The notes under the pieces: generated by a model
Told to the model about the DNA's origin: nothing
The model's database searches: none
The model's input: the letters and a program-made list of their open reading frames with translations, nothing else
Made by a program: the position numbers and the translations under genes
Origin: Marinobacter sp. 2_MG-2023
GTDB taxonomy: Bacteria > Pseudomonadota > Gammaproteobacteria > Pseudomonadales > Oleiphilaceae
NCBI RefSeq assembly: GCF_030546935.1
Contig: NZ_JAUOPH010000002.1
Location: 124,001-188,000, forward strand
Direction of reading: 5' to 3'
Length of the DNA: 64,000 nucleotides
Shown here: positions 18,729 to 28,211 of the stretch, piece by piece
Layout: each line of letters opens with the position of its first letter
Numbering within the stretch: the stretch's first letter is position 1

Positions 18729-19478
18729 ATGGCGACTCGTTCTGCACAACCAGCTCTGCCGCCACGAATGGAAGCTGCATTTTCCGGCCTTCTGCATAAA
18801 CTCTCTGCTTCCAGGCATCAGGCACATAAACTGATCGGCGAAACCAGCCTGCCACGCTGGTGTCGTCGACCGCTGTTTTTCTTTCTTGGTTACATCGCCA
18901 GGGCAGATGGGCGGGTTTCGGAGCAGGATATCCGCTTTGCAGAAAACCTTATGGCGGCGCTGAGGCTCTCAAAACGGCAAAGACGAAAAGCCATTCACAG
19001 TTTCCAGGAAGGCAAAGCATCCGAAACACTGCCGCCATTCAGCGGACTCACATTAAGACTAAGCCACCGCATCTGGCCTGCTCCGGCCCTGAAAATGGCC
19101 ATCTGCCTCTGCCACGCGGCGCAGCTCAAGGGCCGCCCCCTCAAACCCCGACGCTATCGCTGTGAAGACACCATCGACCAGATCGGCATGCCGGTCTCCA
19201 TCAGCGAAGACATCTTTGACAGCTACGCCACCCAGGCGTGGGGCGACCTCAGTGAGGCAGTGTCAAAGCCGGTAACTCTCGAGCAGGCATGCGCTCTGCT
19301 GGGCGTGACAAGGCGGGATCCAGTCGCAACAATCAAGCGCGCCTACCGCAAAAAGGTTTCCGAGTGCCACCCCGACAAGCTGGCGCAGCAAGAGCTCACC
19401 CCAGCCGAACGCGCTCTGGCAAAGGACCGTCTTCTGCGTTACCAGCAAGCCTGGGAACTTATCCGGCGACATCACTAG
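18729..19478 (+). CDS. DjlA-like co-chaperone: TerB domain plus C-terminal J domain
   Basis: 249 residues. FLGYIARADGRVSEQDI (about 50-70) is the TerB-like core of DjlA proteins, and the C-terminal J domain (about 180-245) has the invariant HPD tripeptide in SECHPDKLAQQEL. Unlike E. coli DjlA there is no N-terminal transmembrane segment; the first 40 residues are basic, so it is probably cytosolic. It lies next to murU and 5 bp after it. In E. coli djlA sits beside lptD, so the neighbourhood is conserved. Likely a DnaK partner; the client is unknown. Confidence 0.82.
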   Translation: MATRSAQPALPPRMEAAFSGLLHKLSASRHQAHKLIGETSLPRWCRRPLFFFLGYIARADGRVSEQDIRFAENLMAALRLSKRQRRKAIHSFQEGKASETLPPFSGLTLRLSHRIWPAPALKMAICLCHAAQLKGRPLKPRRYRCEDTIDQIGMPVSISEDIFDSYATQAWGDLSEAVSKPVTLEQACALLGVTRRDPVATIKRAYRKKVSECHPDKLAQQELTPAERALAKDRLLRYQQAWELIRRHH

Positions 19479-19481
19479 CCG

Positions 19482-20429
19482 TTATTGTCGCGAGTCCGCT
19501 TTGAGCCAGGCAGATATCCTGCCAGCAAGAGCCTTTCCGTTTCGCGGCAGAAAAGAAGCCCTCGACCCCACAGACTGGAGGCTGAAGCTCTCCACCCCTG
19601 CTCGCGCCAGATCAGCTTTGCGCTGCTCGCCTTCATCGCTTGAGGAGAGCTCCAGAATGCGCGGCAAAGAAGCTGTCGCCAGCGTTTCAGCCAACTGACT
19701 GCCATCGCGAGGATAAAACTTCGGGCCGACCCAGATCAGAGCTGAAGGGGGCTCCTGATCCACCGCAAAAGACACAGCATGATTGCTACCCCGACCTATC
19801 CCGATCACAGCCATGAGCTCGTATTCACGCTTTCTGAGCTCTGCAGCTCCGGCCACAAGCTCCTGAATAATGCGCGCCCGGTAGTCGGCCTCCAATTCAT
19901 CTACGGCTTCCGGCGCCAATACATCGATCGTAGTCGGACTTGAGGCACCCGGGTTCGGGTCTTCAGGTTCTGCCAAAGGCGCCAGGCGCTGACGTTCCAG
20001 GATGCGCTCCAGCACTCCCCGCGGTGGTTCCAGCCCCAGAGCAAGTACTGCAAACTTTCGGTGCGTCAGCTCACGGGCCAGAGCCCCCGTCAGCCCCGAC
20101 TCTGCGTTTTCGCCTTCATCGGCCAGAATAATCAGTGCCCCCTTTGCGGGGGTTTCCGTTTCTGGCCAGAAAAGCGCCAGTGTGCGGCCCCCGTCCTCGC
20201 GATCGAGCCAGAGTGCGGAATCCGGGAACCTCAGGCTCAAACCCCGTTCACCCGGCCCGGAGGAGACGATTCCACGCACTTCCCCGGATTCGGCCTGATC
20301 TGGCGCCTCGGGAGCCGCCGTTTCCTCTGCAAAGGCAGGCATTCCGCCACATATCAGAGTCAGGGCCAACAGGTAATTACTTAGGTTCTTGCGGCCACGA
20401 CTTTGGGCTATTGTTCTCAATCGGCGCAC
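19482..20429 (-). CDS. DUF3530 family secreted alpha/beta-hydrolase-like protein
   Basis: About 315 residues from GTG 20429, which follows GAGGAGCAGG at proper spacing. The open frame continues upstream to 20813, but that part lies antisense to rpe and reads as non-protein, so it is excluded. A signal peptide (NLSNYLLALTLICGGMPAFAEE) is followed by a low-complexity acidic stretch and a hydrolase-like domain with LIILADEGENAESG, AVLALGLEPP, AVIGIGRGSNHAVSFA (nucleophile-elbow-like) and LPRILELSSSDEGEQRKAD. The elbow has GRGSN in place of a clear GxSxG, so catalysis is doubtful. Function unknown. It converges with the djlA-like gene with a 3-bp gap. Confidence 0.75.
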   Translation of the reverse strand: MRRLRTIAQSRGRKNLSNYLLALTLICGGMPAFAEETAAPEAPDQAESGEVRGIVSSGPGERGLSLRFPDSALWLDREDGGRTLALFWPETETPAKGALIILADEGENAESGLTGALARELTHRKFAVLALGLEPPRGVLERILERQRLAPLAEPEDPNPGASSPTTIDVLAPEAVDELEADYRARIIQELVAGAAELRKREYELMAVIGIGRGSNHAVSFAVDQEPPSALIWVGPKFYPRDGSQLAETLATASLPRILELSSSDEGEQRKADLARAGVESFSLQSVGSRASFLPRNGKALAGRISAWLKADSRQ

Positions 20430-20519
20430 AGTTCCTGCTCCTCTGGCTACGAAAAAGCACTCTCGAGCTGTTAGACTGTCACTATTATCAATGGCTGCCA
20501 ATTGTTTGCGAGAACCGTG

Positions 20520-21221
20520 ATGAATCCTTACCTGATTGCCCCATCTATTCTGTCTGCTGACTTTGCTCGCCTGGGCGAAGAAGTCGATAACGTTCTGGCC
20601 GCCGGTGCAGACGTGGTGCATTTTGACGTTATGGACAACCATTATGTCCCTAACCTGACCATCGGACCGATGGTGTGTGAAGCGCTGCGCAAGCATGGCG
20701 TTACCGCGCCCATAGACGTACACCTGATGGTATCCCCGGTGGATGACCTGATTCGCATGTTCATTGACGCCGGTGCCAGCTACATCACCTTCCACCCTGA
20801 GGCCTCCCAGCACATCGACCGCTCCCTACAGCTGATTCGCGAGGGCGGCTGCAAGGCAGGCCTGGTGTTCAACCCGGCCACCCCCCTGCACCACATGGAC
20901 CATGTAATGGACAAGCTCGACATGGTTCTGATGATGTCGGTTAACCCCGGTTTCGGCGGCCAGAAATTCATCCCCGGCACCCTCGATAAGCTAAGGGAAG
21001 CCCGCAGCCGCATCGACGCCAGCAACTACAACATCCGGCTGGAAATCGATGGGGGTGTAAAAACCGACAACATCCGTCAAATTGCCGAAGCCGGCGCGGA
21101 CACCTTTGTTGCCGGTTCAGCCATTTTTAATACAAGCGATTACAAAGCCACCATTGAAGCCATGCGCCTGGAACTGGAACAGGCCCGCACCGCATTGGGC
21201 CACAAGGTTTCGGACCAGTGA
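20520..21221 (+). CDS. rpe: Ribulose-phosphate 3-epimerase
   Basis: 233 residues from ATG 20520 ([19 protein letters not shown]); an ATG six codons upstream is not family-like. It interconverts ribulose-5- and xylulose-5-phosphate in the pentose phosphate pathway. TIM-barrel signatures: [36 protein letters not shown] and EIDGGV carry the metal-binding histidines and aspartates. Its stop overlaps the gph start as GTGA. The rpe-gph-trpE order equals that of Pseudomonas. Confidence 0.96.
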   Translation: MNPYLIAPSILSADFARLGEEVDNVLAAGADVVHFDVMDNHYVPNLTIGPMVCEALRKHGVTAPIDVHLMVSPVDDLIRMFIDAGASYITFHPEASQHIDRSLQLIREGGCKAGLVFNPATPLHHMDHVMDKLDMVLMMSVNPGFGGQKFIPGTLDKLREARSRIDASNYNIRLEIDGGVKTDNIRQIAEAGADTFVAGSAIFNTSDYKATIEAMRLELEQARTALGHKVSDQ

Positions 21222-21907
21222 GTCTGGCCGGCCTGTTCAACGATCGCTGGCCAGGGGTTGCCTTGTTTGACCTTGATGGCACCTTGGTGGACAGTGCCCC
21301 AGATCTTGCCGCTGCGGTTGATCGCACCCTTGAACAGTTGGGGCGCAAACCGGCCGGCATTGAACAGGTGCGCCAATGGGTTGGCCACGGCTCCCCGATT
21401 CTACTGCGGCGCGCACTCGCGGGCAGAGTCGACTGGGAGCCAGCGAATGCGGCAGACGACGCTCTATTTAATGATGCTCTGGAATTGTTTTTCAACAACT
21501 ACCGTCAACTCAACGGCCAGCGTGCCGCGGTCTACCCAGGGGTTGAAACTTGCCTTGAGACACTCCGCGCGCGAGGCTGTCGAATGGCCGTTGTGACCAA
21601 CAAGCCGGAACAGTTTGTTGGTCCCCTGCTGAAACAGCTGGGGTTGGAACACTATTTTCAGCTGGTGGTCGGGGGCGATACGCTGAGTACGAAAAAGCCG
21701 GATCCCGCACCACTGCTGCATGCCATGGAGGCGCTTCAGGGTAGCCGAGGCACTACTGTGATGATCGGTGACTCGGCAGCAGACGTCAGTGCTGCTCAGT
21801 CCGCAGGCATTCCCTGTGTAGCAGTGACTTATGGCTACAACTTTGGGCGCTCAGTGCAGACACTGGGTGCAGACGCTGTGGTTGATTCCCTGAGCGAGCT
21901 TTTGTAA
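21218..21907 (+). CDS. gph: Phosphoglycolate phosphatase
   Basis: 229 residues, a HAD-superfamily phosphatase with nucleophile motif [15 protein letters not shown] near residue 15, TNKPEQF near 128, KKPDPAP near 150 and [18 protein letters not shown] near 172. It removes 2-phosphoglycolate formed during DNA repair or oxygenase reactions. It begins with GTG at 21218, overlapping the rpe stop by four bases. About 50 bp after it begins the trp leader ORF. Confidence 0.95.
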   Translation: MSLAGLFNDRWPGVALFDLDGTLVDSAPDLAAAVDRTLEQLGRKPAGIEQVRQWVGHGSPILLRRALAGRVDWEPANAADDALFNDALELFFNNYRQLNGQRAAVYPGVETCLETLRARGCRMAVVTNKPEQFVGPLLKQLGLEHYFQLVVGGDTLSTKKPDPAPLLHAMEALQGSRGTTVMIGDSAADVSAAQSAGIPCVAVTYGYNFGRSVQTLGADAVVDSLSELL

Positions 21908-21956
21908 CCTCTCAGGCCTTGGACTTTCAATCTTTTAACTTCGGGAGATTCCTGCC

Positions 21957-22037
21957 GTGCAGGGACTGAATCTGACTAGAGCGCGAGGCATCCTCATAAC
22001 CCGCGCAACGCGATGGTGGCGATGGCGTACCGGCTGA
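21957..22037 (+). CDS. trpL: trp operon leader peptide (three Trp codons)
   Basis: A 26-codon ORF starting with GTG at 21957, with the ribosome site GGGAG at 21943-21947 nine bases before it. It ends ...T-R-W-W-R-W-R-T-G-stop, so three of its last eight sense codons are Trp (UGG UGG CGA UGG). A short translated ORF with clustered Trp codons about 120 bp before trpE is the hallmark of ribosome-mediated attenuation. The Trp codons and stop lie at the start of a GC-rich region able to pair in alternative ways. It is too short for ordinary gene finders. Confidence 0.8.
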   Translation: MQGLNLTRARGILITRATRWWRWRTG

Positions 22038-22130
22038 AAATACTCAGCCCGGTAGAAAGTGAGCGCTTGCCCGCTTGATGCCACCACCCGACAAAGCCCG
22101 CCAGCATTAACATGGGCCGGCCGTAACGCA
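22014..22130 (+). promoter_or_regulatory. Putative trp attenuator / leader RNA structures
   Basis: Two mutually relevant pairings are visible. First, 22029-22037 (leader end and stop) pairs with 22044-22053 (one bulged C). Second, the Trp-codon stretch TGGTGGC (22014-22020) is complementary to GCCACCA (22080-22086). A short GCCC/GGGC stem (22096-22099 with 22114-22117) follows. No run of U follows any stem, so a classical intrinsic terminator is not evident; control could use a weak or Rho-assisted terminator or masking of the trpE ribosome site (CAGGAAA at 22141). Confidence 0.45.
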
Positions 22131-22154
22131 GATCAGATTTCAGGAAACCCGACC

Positions 22155-23642
22155 ATGACCTTCGAACAATTCCGCAAGCTGGCACAGGCTGGCTTCAACC
22201 GAATCCCCGTGTACCGTGAAGTTCTAGCGGACATGGACACCCCTTTGAGCACCTACCTCAAACTGGCCAGTGGACCATACTCGTATCTGTTTGAGTCGGT
22301 ACAAGGCGGTGAAAAATGGGGCCGGTATTCCATTATTGGCCTGCCCAGTCAGGAAGTGCTGAAAGTCTACGACCATCGCGTAGAGATCCGCCAGCACGGG
22401 GAACTTGTGGAAACCGCGGAAGTGGACGACCCGCTGGCCTTTGTTGCAGGCTACCAGGAACGCTTTAACGCCCCAGACCTCGAGGAGCTCCCGCGCTTCA
22501 ATGGCGGCCTGGTGGGTTATTTCGGCTACGACACAGTGCGCTACATCGAAAAACGCCTTGCAGCCACCTGCCCTCCTGATCGCATTGGCACGCCCGACAT
22601 ATTATTGATGGTATCCAATGAACTGGTTGTGTTCGACAACTTGCGCGGCAAACTGCACCTGATAGTACACGTCGACCCCACCGACGAGGGGGGTTACGAA
22701 CAGGCCCAGCGAAGACTCGACGAGCTCGAACAACAACTGCACCGGCAAACCGCCAACGCTCCGCAAACCCCGGCGCACCTGCGCGGCAAAACGGTAGATG
22801 AAAGCGAATTTGTGTCGGGCTTCAGCCAGGAAAAATTCGAGGCTGCTGTCGATAAAATCAAAGACTACGTGTTGGACGGTGACGTGATGCAAACCGTCAT
22901 CTCCCAGCGTATGTCGATCCCCTTCGAAGCCCCACCGCTGAACCTGTACCGCTCGCTCCGAGTACTCAACCCGTCTCCCTACATGTATTACCTGGACCTG
23001 GACGATTTCCACATCGTTGGCTCGTCGCCGGAAATTCTGGCGCGCATGGAAGACCGCGAAGTTACCGTCCGCCCTATCGCCGGAACCCGCAAGCGCGGCG
23101 CTACCGAGGCAGAAGACCGAGCACTGGAAGCCGAGCTGCTGGCCGATCCGAAAGAGATCGCCGAGCACCTTATGCTTATTGACCTGGGCCGCAACGACGC
23201 AGGCCGCGTATCCGAAACCGGCACCGTGCGGCTGACCGAAAAAATGGCCGTCGAGCGATACTCCCACGTAATGCACATAGTGTCTAACGTAACCGGCCGG
23301 GTGAAAGACGGCACCAGCTGTCTCGACGTACTGAAAGCCACCCTGCCGGCCGGCACCCTCAGTGGCGCTCCGAAAACCCGGGCCATGGAAATCATTGACG
23401 AACTGGAACCGGTAAAACGTGGCGTTTATGGTGGTGCGGTTGGTTACCTCTCGTTCAATGGCAACATGGACACAGCTATCGCCATTCGGACCGCCGTTAT
23501 CAAAGACAAAACGCTGCACATACAGGCTGGTGCGGGTATCGTCGCCGACTCGGTGCCTCGACTTGAGTGGAAGGAAACCATGAACAAGGGCCGCGCTATC
23601 TTCCGAGCAGTGGCCATGACCTATAACGATTTTGACCACTGA
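22155..23642 (+). CDS. trpE: Anthranilate synthase component I
   Basis: 495 residues from ATG 22155 with CAGGAAA upstream; the longer open frame from 22059 would read through leader sequence. It forms anthranilate from chorismate with TrpG glutamine amidotransferase. Chorismate-binding motifs: [42 protein letters not shown] region and [19 protein letters not shown]; the N-terminal allosteric segment has the LLES-like [16 protein letters not shown] element used for Trp feedback. First gene of trpEGDC, 15 bp before trpG. Confidence 0.96.
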   Translation: MTFEQFRKLAQAGFNRIPVYREVLADMDTPLSTYLKLASGPYSYLFESVQGGEKWGRYSIIGLPSQEVLKVYDHRVEIRQHGELVETAEVDDPLAFVAGYQERFNAPDLEELPRFNGGLVGYFGYDTVRYIEKRLAATCPPDRIGTPDILLMVSNELVVFDNLRGKLHLIVHVDPTDEGGYEQAQRRLDELEQQLHRQTANAPQTPAHLRGKTVDESEFVSGFSQEKFEAAVDKIKDYVLDGDVMQTVISQRMSIPFEAPPLNLYRSLRVLNPSPYMYYLDLDDFHIVGSSPEILARMEDREVTVRPIAGTRKRGATEAEDRALEAELLADPKEIAEHLMLIDLGRNDAGRVSETGTVRLTEKMAVERYSHVMHIVSNVTGRVKDGTSCLDVLKATLPAGTLSGAPKTRAMEIIDELEPVKRGVYGGAVGYLSFNGNMDTAIAIRTAVIKDKTLHIQAGAGIVADSVPRLEWKETMNKGRAIFRAVAMTYNDFDH

Positions 23643-23657
23643 GGCGAGGGAAACATC

Positions 23658-24239
23658 ATGCTATTAATGATCGACAACTACGATTCCTTCACCTACAACG
23701 TGGTGCAGTATCTCGCGGAACTGGGCGCCGACGTTCAGGTGCACCGCAACGACGAAATCACTGTGGAACAGATCGAAGCCCTGAACCCGGAGCGGCTCGT
23801 GATTTCACCCGGGCCCTGCACACCGAAGGAGGCCGGAGTTTCCACAGAAGTCATCCGGCACTTTGCAGGCAAGATCCCCATCCTGGGCATCTGCCTTGGC
23901 CACCAGGCCATTGGCCAGGTTTTCGGCGGTAATATCATACGTGCCGGGCGCGTCATGCATGGCAAAGTGTCTCCCGTTTTCCACAACGACACGGGGGTGT
24001 TCCGCGGCCTCAGCAATCCCTTGCAGGCCACCCGATACCATAGCCTGGTAATTGAACAAGCCAGCTTGCCGGAATGCCTGGAAATGACCGCCTGGACTCG
24101 CAACAGCGACGGCAGCGTGGAAGAAATCATGGGCGTGCGCCACAAGACCCTGGCCATCGAAGGGGTACAGTTCCACCCGGAATCGATCATGAGCGAACAG
24201 GGTCACGAACTGCTGCGCAACTTCCTGCGAACCCAATAA
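23658..24239 (+). CDS. trpG: Anthranilate synthase component II (glutamine amidotransferase)
   Basis: 193 residues, a class I amidotransferase with oxyanion/P-loop [13 protein letters not shown], nucleophile Cys in [15 protein letters not shown] near residue 80, and His-Glu in [11 protein letters not shown] near 172. It supplies ammonia to TrpE and may also serve PabB. It lies between trpE and trpD with gaps of 15 and 13 bp, so all three are surely co-transcribed. Confidence 0.96.
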   Translation: MLLMIDNYDSFTYNVVQYLAELGADVQVHRNDEITVEQIEALNPERLVISPGPCTPKEAGVSTEVIRHFAGKIPILGICLGHQAIGQVFGGNIIRAGRVMHGKVSPVFHNDTGVFRGLSNPLQATRYHSLVIEQASLPECLEMTAWTRNSDGSVEEIMGVRHKTLAIEGVQFHPESIMSEQGHELLRNFLRTQ

Positions 24240-24252
24240 AAAGGCAAGACCA

Positions 24253-25281
24253 ATGAACATGAAAGACGCACTTAACCGGGTGGCCGAAAACCTGGACATG
24301 TCCCGGGAAGAAATGAAAAGTGTGATGCGCATTGTCATGAACGGCGAGGCGACCGACGCTCAGATCGGTGCCCTGCTCATGGGCCTGCGCATCAAAAGCG
24401 AAACCGTTGACGAAATCACCGGTGCCGTGGAGGTCATGCGCGAACTGGTTTCCGGCGTAACCATTAAAGCCGAACCATTGGTTGATATCGTAGGCACTGG
24501 TGGCGATGGCTCCAACCTGTTCAACGTTTCTTCAGCCTCGGCTTTTGTGGTTGCAGCGGCTGGCGGCTTTGTGGCCAAGCATGGTAACCGTGCGGTTTCC
24601 TCCAAAAGCGGCAGCGCCGACCTGATTGAACAGGCCGGCATCAACCTCAACCTGACGCCGGAACAGGTCGCCCGCTGCGTAGAGCAGATTGGAGTCGGCT
24701 TCATGTTTGCCCCGGCCCATCACGGCGCCATGAAGCACGCCGTAGGCCCACGCAAGGAAATGGGTTGCCGCACCCTTTTCAACATTCTCGGCCCCATGAC
24801 CAATCCTGCGGGCGTTAAACGCCAACTTCTGGGTGTATTCAGTAAAGCCCTCTGCCGCCCTATGGCAGAAGTGCTGCAAAAACTCGGCTCTGAACACATC
24901 ATGGTAGTAGCATCCAACGATGGTCTCGACGAAATCAGCCTCGCCAGCGCCACTCATGTAGCTGAACTTAAAAATGGCGAGATCACCGAATATGACATCA
25001 CCCCGGAAGACCTGGGTATTAAAAGCCAGAGCCTTGTAGGCTTGTCTGTAAACAATGCCGAAGACTCCCTGAATCTGATCAAAGCCGCCTTCGGCCGCGG
25101 CCACGATGACATGGCGGAAAAAGCCCGGGACCTGATCGCTCTCAACGCAGGCGCAGCTATTTACGTATCCGGCCTGGCGCCAACAGCTAAAGCAGGCGTG
25201 GAAATGGCCCTGGACGCCATGGGATCCGGTCTTGCCGCGGGCAAACTGGCGGAATTGGCAGATTTTTCACACTGCTTCTGA
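24253..25281 (+). CDS. trpD: Anthranilate phosphoribosyltransferase
   Basis: 342 residues. It joins anthranilate with PRPP. Motifs: [20 protein letters not shown] near residue 80 (PRPP), [18 protein letters not shown] near 107, and [20 protein letters not shown] near 155. It is unfused to TrpG, as in Pseudomonas. It is followed by a 160-bp gap that contains structured repeat copy C before trpC. Confidence 0.96.
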   Translation: MNMKDALNRVAENLDMSREEMKSVMRIVMNGEATDAQIGALLMGLRIKSETVDEITGAVEVMRELVSGVTIKAEPLVDIVGTGGDGSNLFNVSSASAFVVAAAGGFVAKHGNRAVSSKSGSADLIEQAGINLNLTPEQVARCVEQIGVGFMFAPAHHGAMKHAVGPRKEMGCRTLFNILGPMTNPAGVKRQLLGVFSKALCRPMAEVLQKLGSEHIMVVASNDGLDEISLASATHVAELKNGEITEYDITPEDLGIKSQSLVGLSVNNAEDSLNLIKAAFGRGHDDMAEKARDLIALNAGAAIYVSGLAPTAKAGVEMALDAMGSGLAAGKLAELADFSHCF

Positions 25282-25308
25282 GCAGATAAAGCCAGCACCC
25301 AAACATGA

Positions 25309-25420
25309 GAGCCTGCCGGTAGTCGCCTCTCAAAACTGTCTGCAGCCAAGGATGGCTGCAGCCAAGCCCTACAAGGACGTATTAACGGGCGTGTTTTGAG
25401 AGGCGACTACCGGCAGGCTC
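25309..25420 (+). repeat. Structured repeat copy C, between trpD and trpC
   Basis: Arms 25309-25336 and 25393-25420 pair perfectly over 28 bp. Inside are hairpin TGCAGCC/GGCTGCA with loop AAGGAT (25341-25360) and hairpin TAC/GTA with loop AAGGAC (25370-25381), extended by GCCC (25366-25369) and GGGC (25387-25390) around a 5-base bulge. Both loops fit CANGGANG. The plus-strand orientation puts these loops in the trp mRNA, ending 22 bases before the trpC start. No U-tract follows. Confidence 0.9.
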
Positions 25421-25441
25421 AAGCACGGAATCAGACTGAAA

Positions 25442-26257
25442 ATGGCTATGCAAAACGACAAAACCCCCACCATTCTGCGCAAGATCGTAGAAAGAAAGTG
25501 GGAAGAAATAGGCGCCCGGAAACGCACAACAAGCCTGGAAGATCTCAAAGCCAAATCCGGCGACCAGCCCGGCACCCGCGGCTTTACCAATGCTCTGCGT
25601 CAGCGCATCGAAGTGGGCACTCCAGCAGTCATTGCCGAAATTAAAAAAGCCTCACCCAGTAAAGGCATACTCCGCGACCCCTTTGAGCCCGCCAAAATCG
25701 CAGAAAGCTACGAGGAGGGCGGTGCCGCTTGCTTATCAGTGCTTACTGACCACGATTTCTTCCAGGGCCATGAGGACTACCTGATTGCTGCACGCAATGC
25801 CTGCAGCCTGCCGGTTATCCGCAAGGACTTTATGGTAGCGCCCTATCAGGTCTATGAAGCGCGCACTATCGGCGCCGACTGCATACTCCTGATTGCCGCC
25901 TGCCTTACCAAAGACCAAATGCAGGAACTGGAAGGCATAGCACACGAAACAGGTATGGACGTACTGGTAGAAGTGCACAATAGCGAAGAAATGGACGAAG
26001 CATTAACGCTGAGCACACCCTTGGTGGGCATCAATAACCGCGACCTGCACAGCTTCGACGTTTCTCTGGACACCACTTTTAACTTGCACCAACGCATAGG
26101 TCCAGAGCGCATGGCGATTACCGAAAGCGGCATCATGAGCCGTGCCGACGTGGAAGCCATGACAGGCCGGGGCATCTATGGTTTTCTGGTGGGCGAATCC
26201 TTTATGCGCGCAGCAAATCCCGGAGAGAAGTTGCAGGAACTCTTTTTCCCCAGCTAA
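25442..26257 (+). CDS. trpC: Indole-3-glycerol phosphate synthase
   Basis: 271 residues. It converts CdRP to indole-glycerol phosphate. TIM-barrel motifs: [18 protein letters not shown] (catalytic lysine) near residue 60, LTDHDFFQG near 100, VIRKDFMV near 125, [10 protein letters not shown] near 180, [11 protein letters not shown] near 197 and ITESGI near 222. It is not fused with TrpF. Last gene of the visible trpEGDC operon; trpF, trpB and trpA are not in the window. Confidence 0.96.
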   Translation: MAMQNDKTPTILRKIVERKWEEIGARKRTTSLEDLKAKSGDQPGTRGFTNALRQRIEVGTPAVIAEIKKASPSKGILRDPFEPAKIAESYEEGGAACLSVLTDHDFFQGHEDYLIAARNACSLPVIRKDFMVAPYQVYEARTIGADCILLIAACLTKDQMQELEGIAHETGMDVLVEVHNSEEMDEALTLSTPLVGINNRDLHSFDVSLDTTFNLHQRIGPERMAITESGIMSRADVEAMTGRGIYGFLVGESFMRAANPGEKLQELFFPS

Positions 26258-26302
26258 CTTAACCCTGGGCAAAATCAGACATAAAGCCGAGGCCTGCGCA
26301 GG

Positions 26303-26911
26303 TCAGGCGGGATCCGTCAGAGCCTCTTGCATCAACAGCTGCAAATGCTCTGGCAGCTTTGACGACAACGCCAGCGCCTGCTCATGGGCGCGGGGCGACA
26401 TTTTACCCCAGGTGCGACGCACGATCCTCAGCCACTTCTCCCGCTCGTACTCCGCGTTATCGGCATAGAACTGTGCAAAGTATTTTTCCAGGAACACCAT
26501 GCAGGCAACATCTTCGAGCAGCTGGGTGTCCGCGTCTTTGCGCAGCTCTCGCTTGGTCAGAATCACCTCTACCCGCTTGCATTCACTTTCTGGATATCCG
26601 CAGTCCGCCATAATTTCGGCCGCCCTGCGGCCATGCATTCGCCCACAGGCCTGACGCCATTCATAATAGGACTTCCTGCCTTCCGGGTAATCGCTGCGGG
26701 GCATTTTCCAGCGCTCGAGATGCTGTGCACGACAGGCGATCTGCATCCGCTCCGAAGGCGCAGGCTCCAGCTCATACAACCATCGTGTCATGTGCAGGCT
26801 ATAAACGTACTCTCTGGGCAAGTGCTCATCGGCCATAATCGCCATATTGGGATCTGCGCGATTTGCACTGTCGATCGCATCCAGAGCACATTTCACAGAT
26901 GCACACTTCAT
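26303..26911 (-). CDS. DUF4202 domain protein
   Basis: About 202 residues from ATG 26911, chosen because AAAGGAG sits nine bases before it. The whole protein matches the DUF4202 pattern I know: ALDAIDSANRADPN at the start, RMQIACRAQHLERWKMPRSDYPEG in the middle (quoted region about residues 65-88), and LLEDVACMVFLEKYFAQF near 150. The conserved His, Asp and Glu positions recall HD-type phosphohydrolases, but the reaction is unknown. It converges with trpC and diverges from the GGDEF gene. Confidence 0.75.
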   Translation of the reverse strand: MKCASVKCALDAIDSANRADPNMAIMADEHLPREYVYSLHMTRWLYELEPAPSERMQIACRAQHLERWKMPRSDYPEGRKSYYEWRQACGRMHGRRAAEIMADCGYPESECKRVEVILTKRELRKDADTQLLEDVACMVFLEKYFAQFYADNAEYEREKWLRIVRRTWGKMSPRAHEQALALSSKLPEHLQLLMQEALTDPA

Positions 26912-26973
26912 ACTGTCTCCTTTTGCGACACAATTACCTTCAAGGGTTATTGTGTCTGGGGTCATATTGACTG

Positions 26974-28170
26974 ATGATTATAACTACTGGCAGCCGGATC
27001 AAGAGCATGTTGAGATTTTCAGGCCTCAAACCGCCAAACAAAAAGGTACCACCCAAATGGCTGCCCGCCTATGAGGAATACATACGGACTGTAGAGGGAC
27101 AAGTCGCCGTTATTGCGGCCTGGGTACTTCTGGTCACCGTGATCTTCTATCAGTTCTCACATGAACTGCGTCTTGCGCACCACCCGGACCTCTGGTTAAC
27201 GGAGTTTTGTCTCCGGATACCAGTTCTGCTGGCCGCTTCATTAACTTTGCTCTCCCACTACGCCAGCAAACCCTTGTGCCAGAACCGCCACCTACTCAGA
27301 GGCATGGGGGTTTCAGTAATGGTCATGATACTTGGACTGTTTCTGATTCACTATAACGGACGAACAGCCGATACCTATCAGATAACCAACGGCATGGTTA
27401 TAAGCTTTTTCGGGGTAGCCATTCTTTCGGTACGAGGCTCAAGAGAGTGGTGGCTAATGTTCGCACTGCCCATGACAGTCTTTGCGCTGGTGGCCCGGAC
27501 GCAGGGCCTGGCACTTTCAGAACTGCTGCCCTTCTTGTTTGACCCCCTGGTCATGATGATCATTGGCATGGTGACAAGCGAGGCATTGAGGCAACTTCGG
27601 GAGGGTGAGTTTCTGGCCCGCCAGCAGCTCCGGGAGCAGGCAACCACCGACCAACTGACCGGGCTTCTGAATCGCAGGGCCATGCATACCTTGCTGGAAC
27701 AAGAGCATTCCCGCGCGCAACGCTACGGCACTACACACAGCCTGATTCTTGGGGATCTCGACCGATTCAAACGAGTGAATGATCGTTACGGGCACGATAT
27801 TGGCGATGCCGTGCTGAAAGAAACTGCACGAAAGCTGAACGGCCATATGCGAGCTCAGGACGTTCTATGCCGATGGGGTGGCGAGGAAGTTCTGATTCTG
27901 TTGCCGGAAACCGACTTGGAAGGCGCCATACATCTGGCTGAAAAACTCCGCGTCGCTATCGCCGAAGAGCCCATGCATGCCGGCGAACACCTGATACCCC
28001 AGACCATCAGCCTTGGAGTCACTAGTTGCCGGGGGCGAAACGACATTGAAAACGCCATCAAACGGGCTGACGAGGCTCTCTATAAGGCAAAAGACGGTGG
28101 CCGTAACCGAACAGAGGCTATCGCGCCACCACTCTCCGAGCATGCTTTACCAGCTCACCAGGGCATATAG
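26974..28170 (+). CDS. Membrane diguanylate cyclase (GGDEF)
   Basis: 398 residues. About six hydrophobic segments (residues 40-200) precede a GGDEF domain (about 225-385) with LTGLLNRRAMH at its start, DRFKRVNDRYGHDIGD, and the active-site loop RWGGEEV, a functional-looking GGEEF variant with Val at the last place. RAQD lies five residues before it and forms the inhibitory c-di-GMP site. It probably makes c-di-GMP at the inner membrane. The start could also be ATG 27007; neither has a strong ribosome site. The membrane sensor domain is not one I can name. Confidence 0.85.
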   Translation: MIITTGSRIKSMLRFSGLKPPNKKVPPKWLPAYEEYIRTVEGQVAVIAAWVLLVTVIFYQFSHELRLAHHPDLWLTEFCLRIPVLLAASLTLLSHYASKPLCQNRHLLRGMGVSVMVMILGLFLIHYNGRTADTYQITNGMVISFFGVAILSVRGSREWWLMFALPMTVFALVARTQGLALSELLPFLFDPLVMMIIGMVTSEALRQLREGEFLARQQLREQATTDQLTGLLNRRAMHTLLEQEHSRAQRYGTTHSLILGDLDRFKRVNDRYGHDIGDAVLKETARKLNGHMRAQDVLCRWGGEEVLILLPETDLEGAIHLAEKLRVAIAEEPMHAGEHLIPQTISLGVTSCRGRNDIENAIKRADEALYKAKDGGRNRTEAIAPPLSEHALPAHQGI

Positions 28171-28211
28171 CGCATCAATCCAGTGACCGGGATACCAATC
28201 CATCTTTATGA

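Noticed and set aside
20141..20160. GC hairpin with T-run-like stretch near 20140
   Set aside because: It is inside the DUF3530 coding region and antisense to it; no transcript end is expected there.
20430..20813. N-terminal extension of the DUF3530 frame
   Set aside because: It lies antisense to rpe, comes before the signal peptide and lacks a proper start.
22602..23639. 345-residue open frame antisense to trpE
   Set aside because: It is a shadow of a GC-rich gene; trpE on the other strand has all family motifs, and this frame has no recognisable domain or ribosome site.
25309..25420. Intrinsic terminator between trpD and trpC
   Set aside because: The stem is far longer than usual, has a structured interior and no U-tract, and sits inside an operon.
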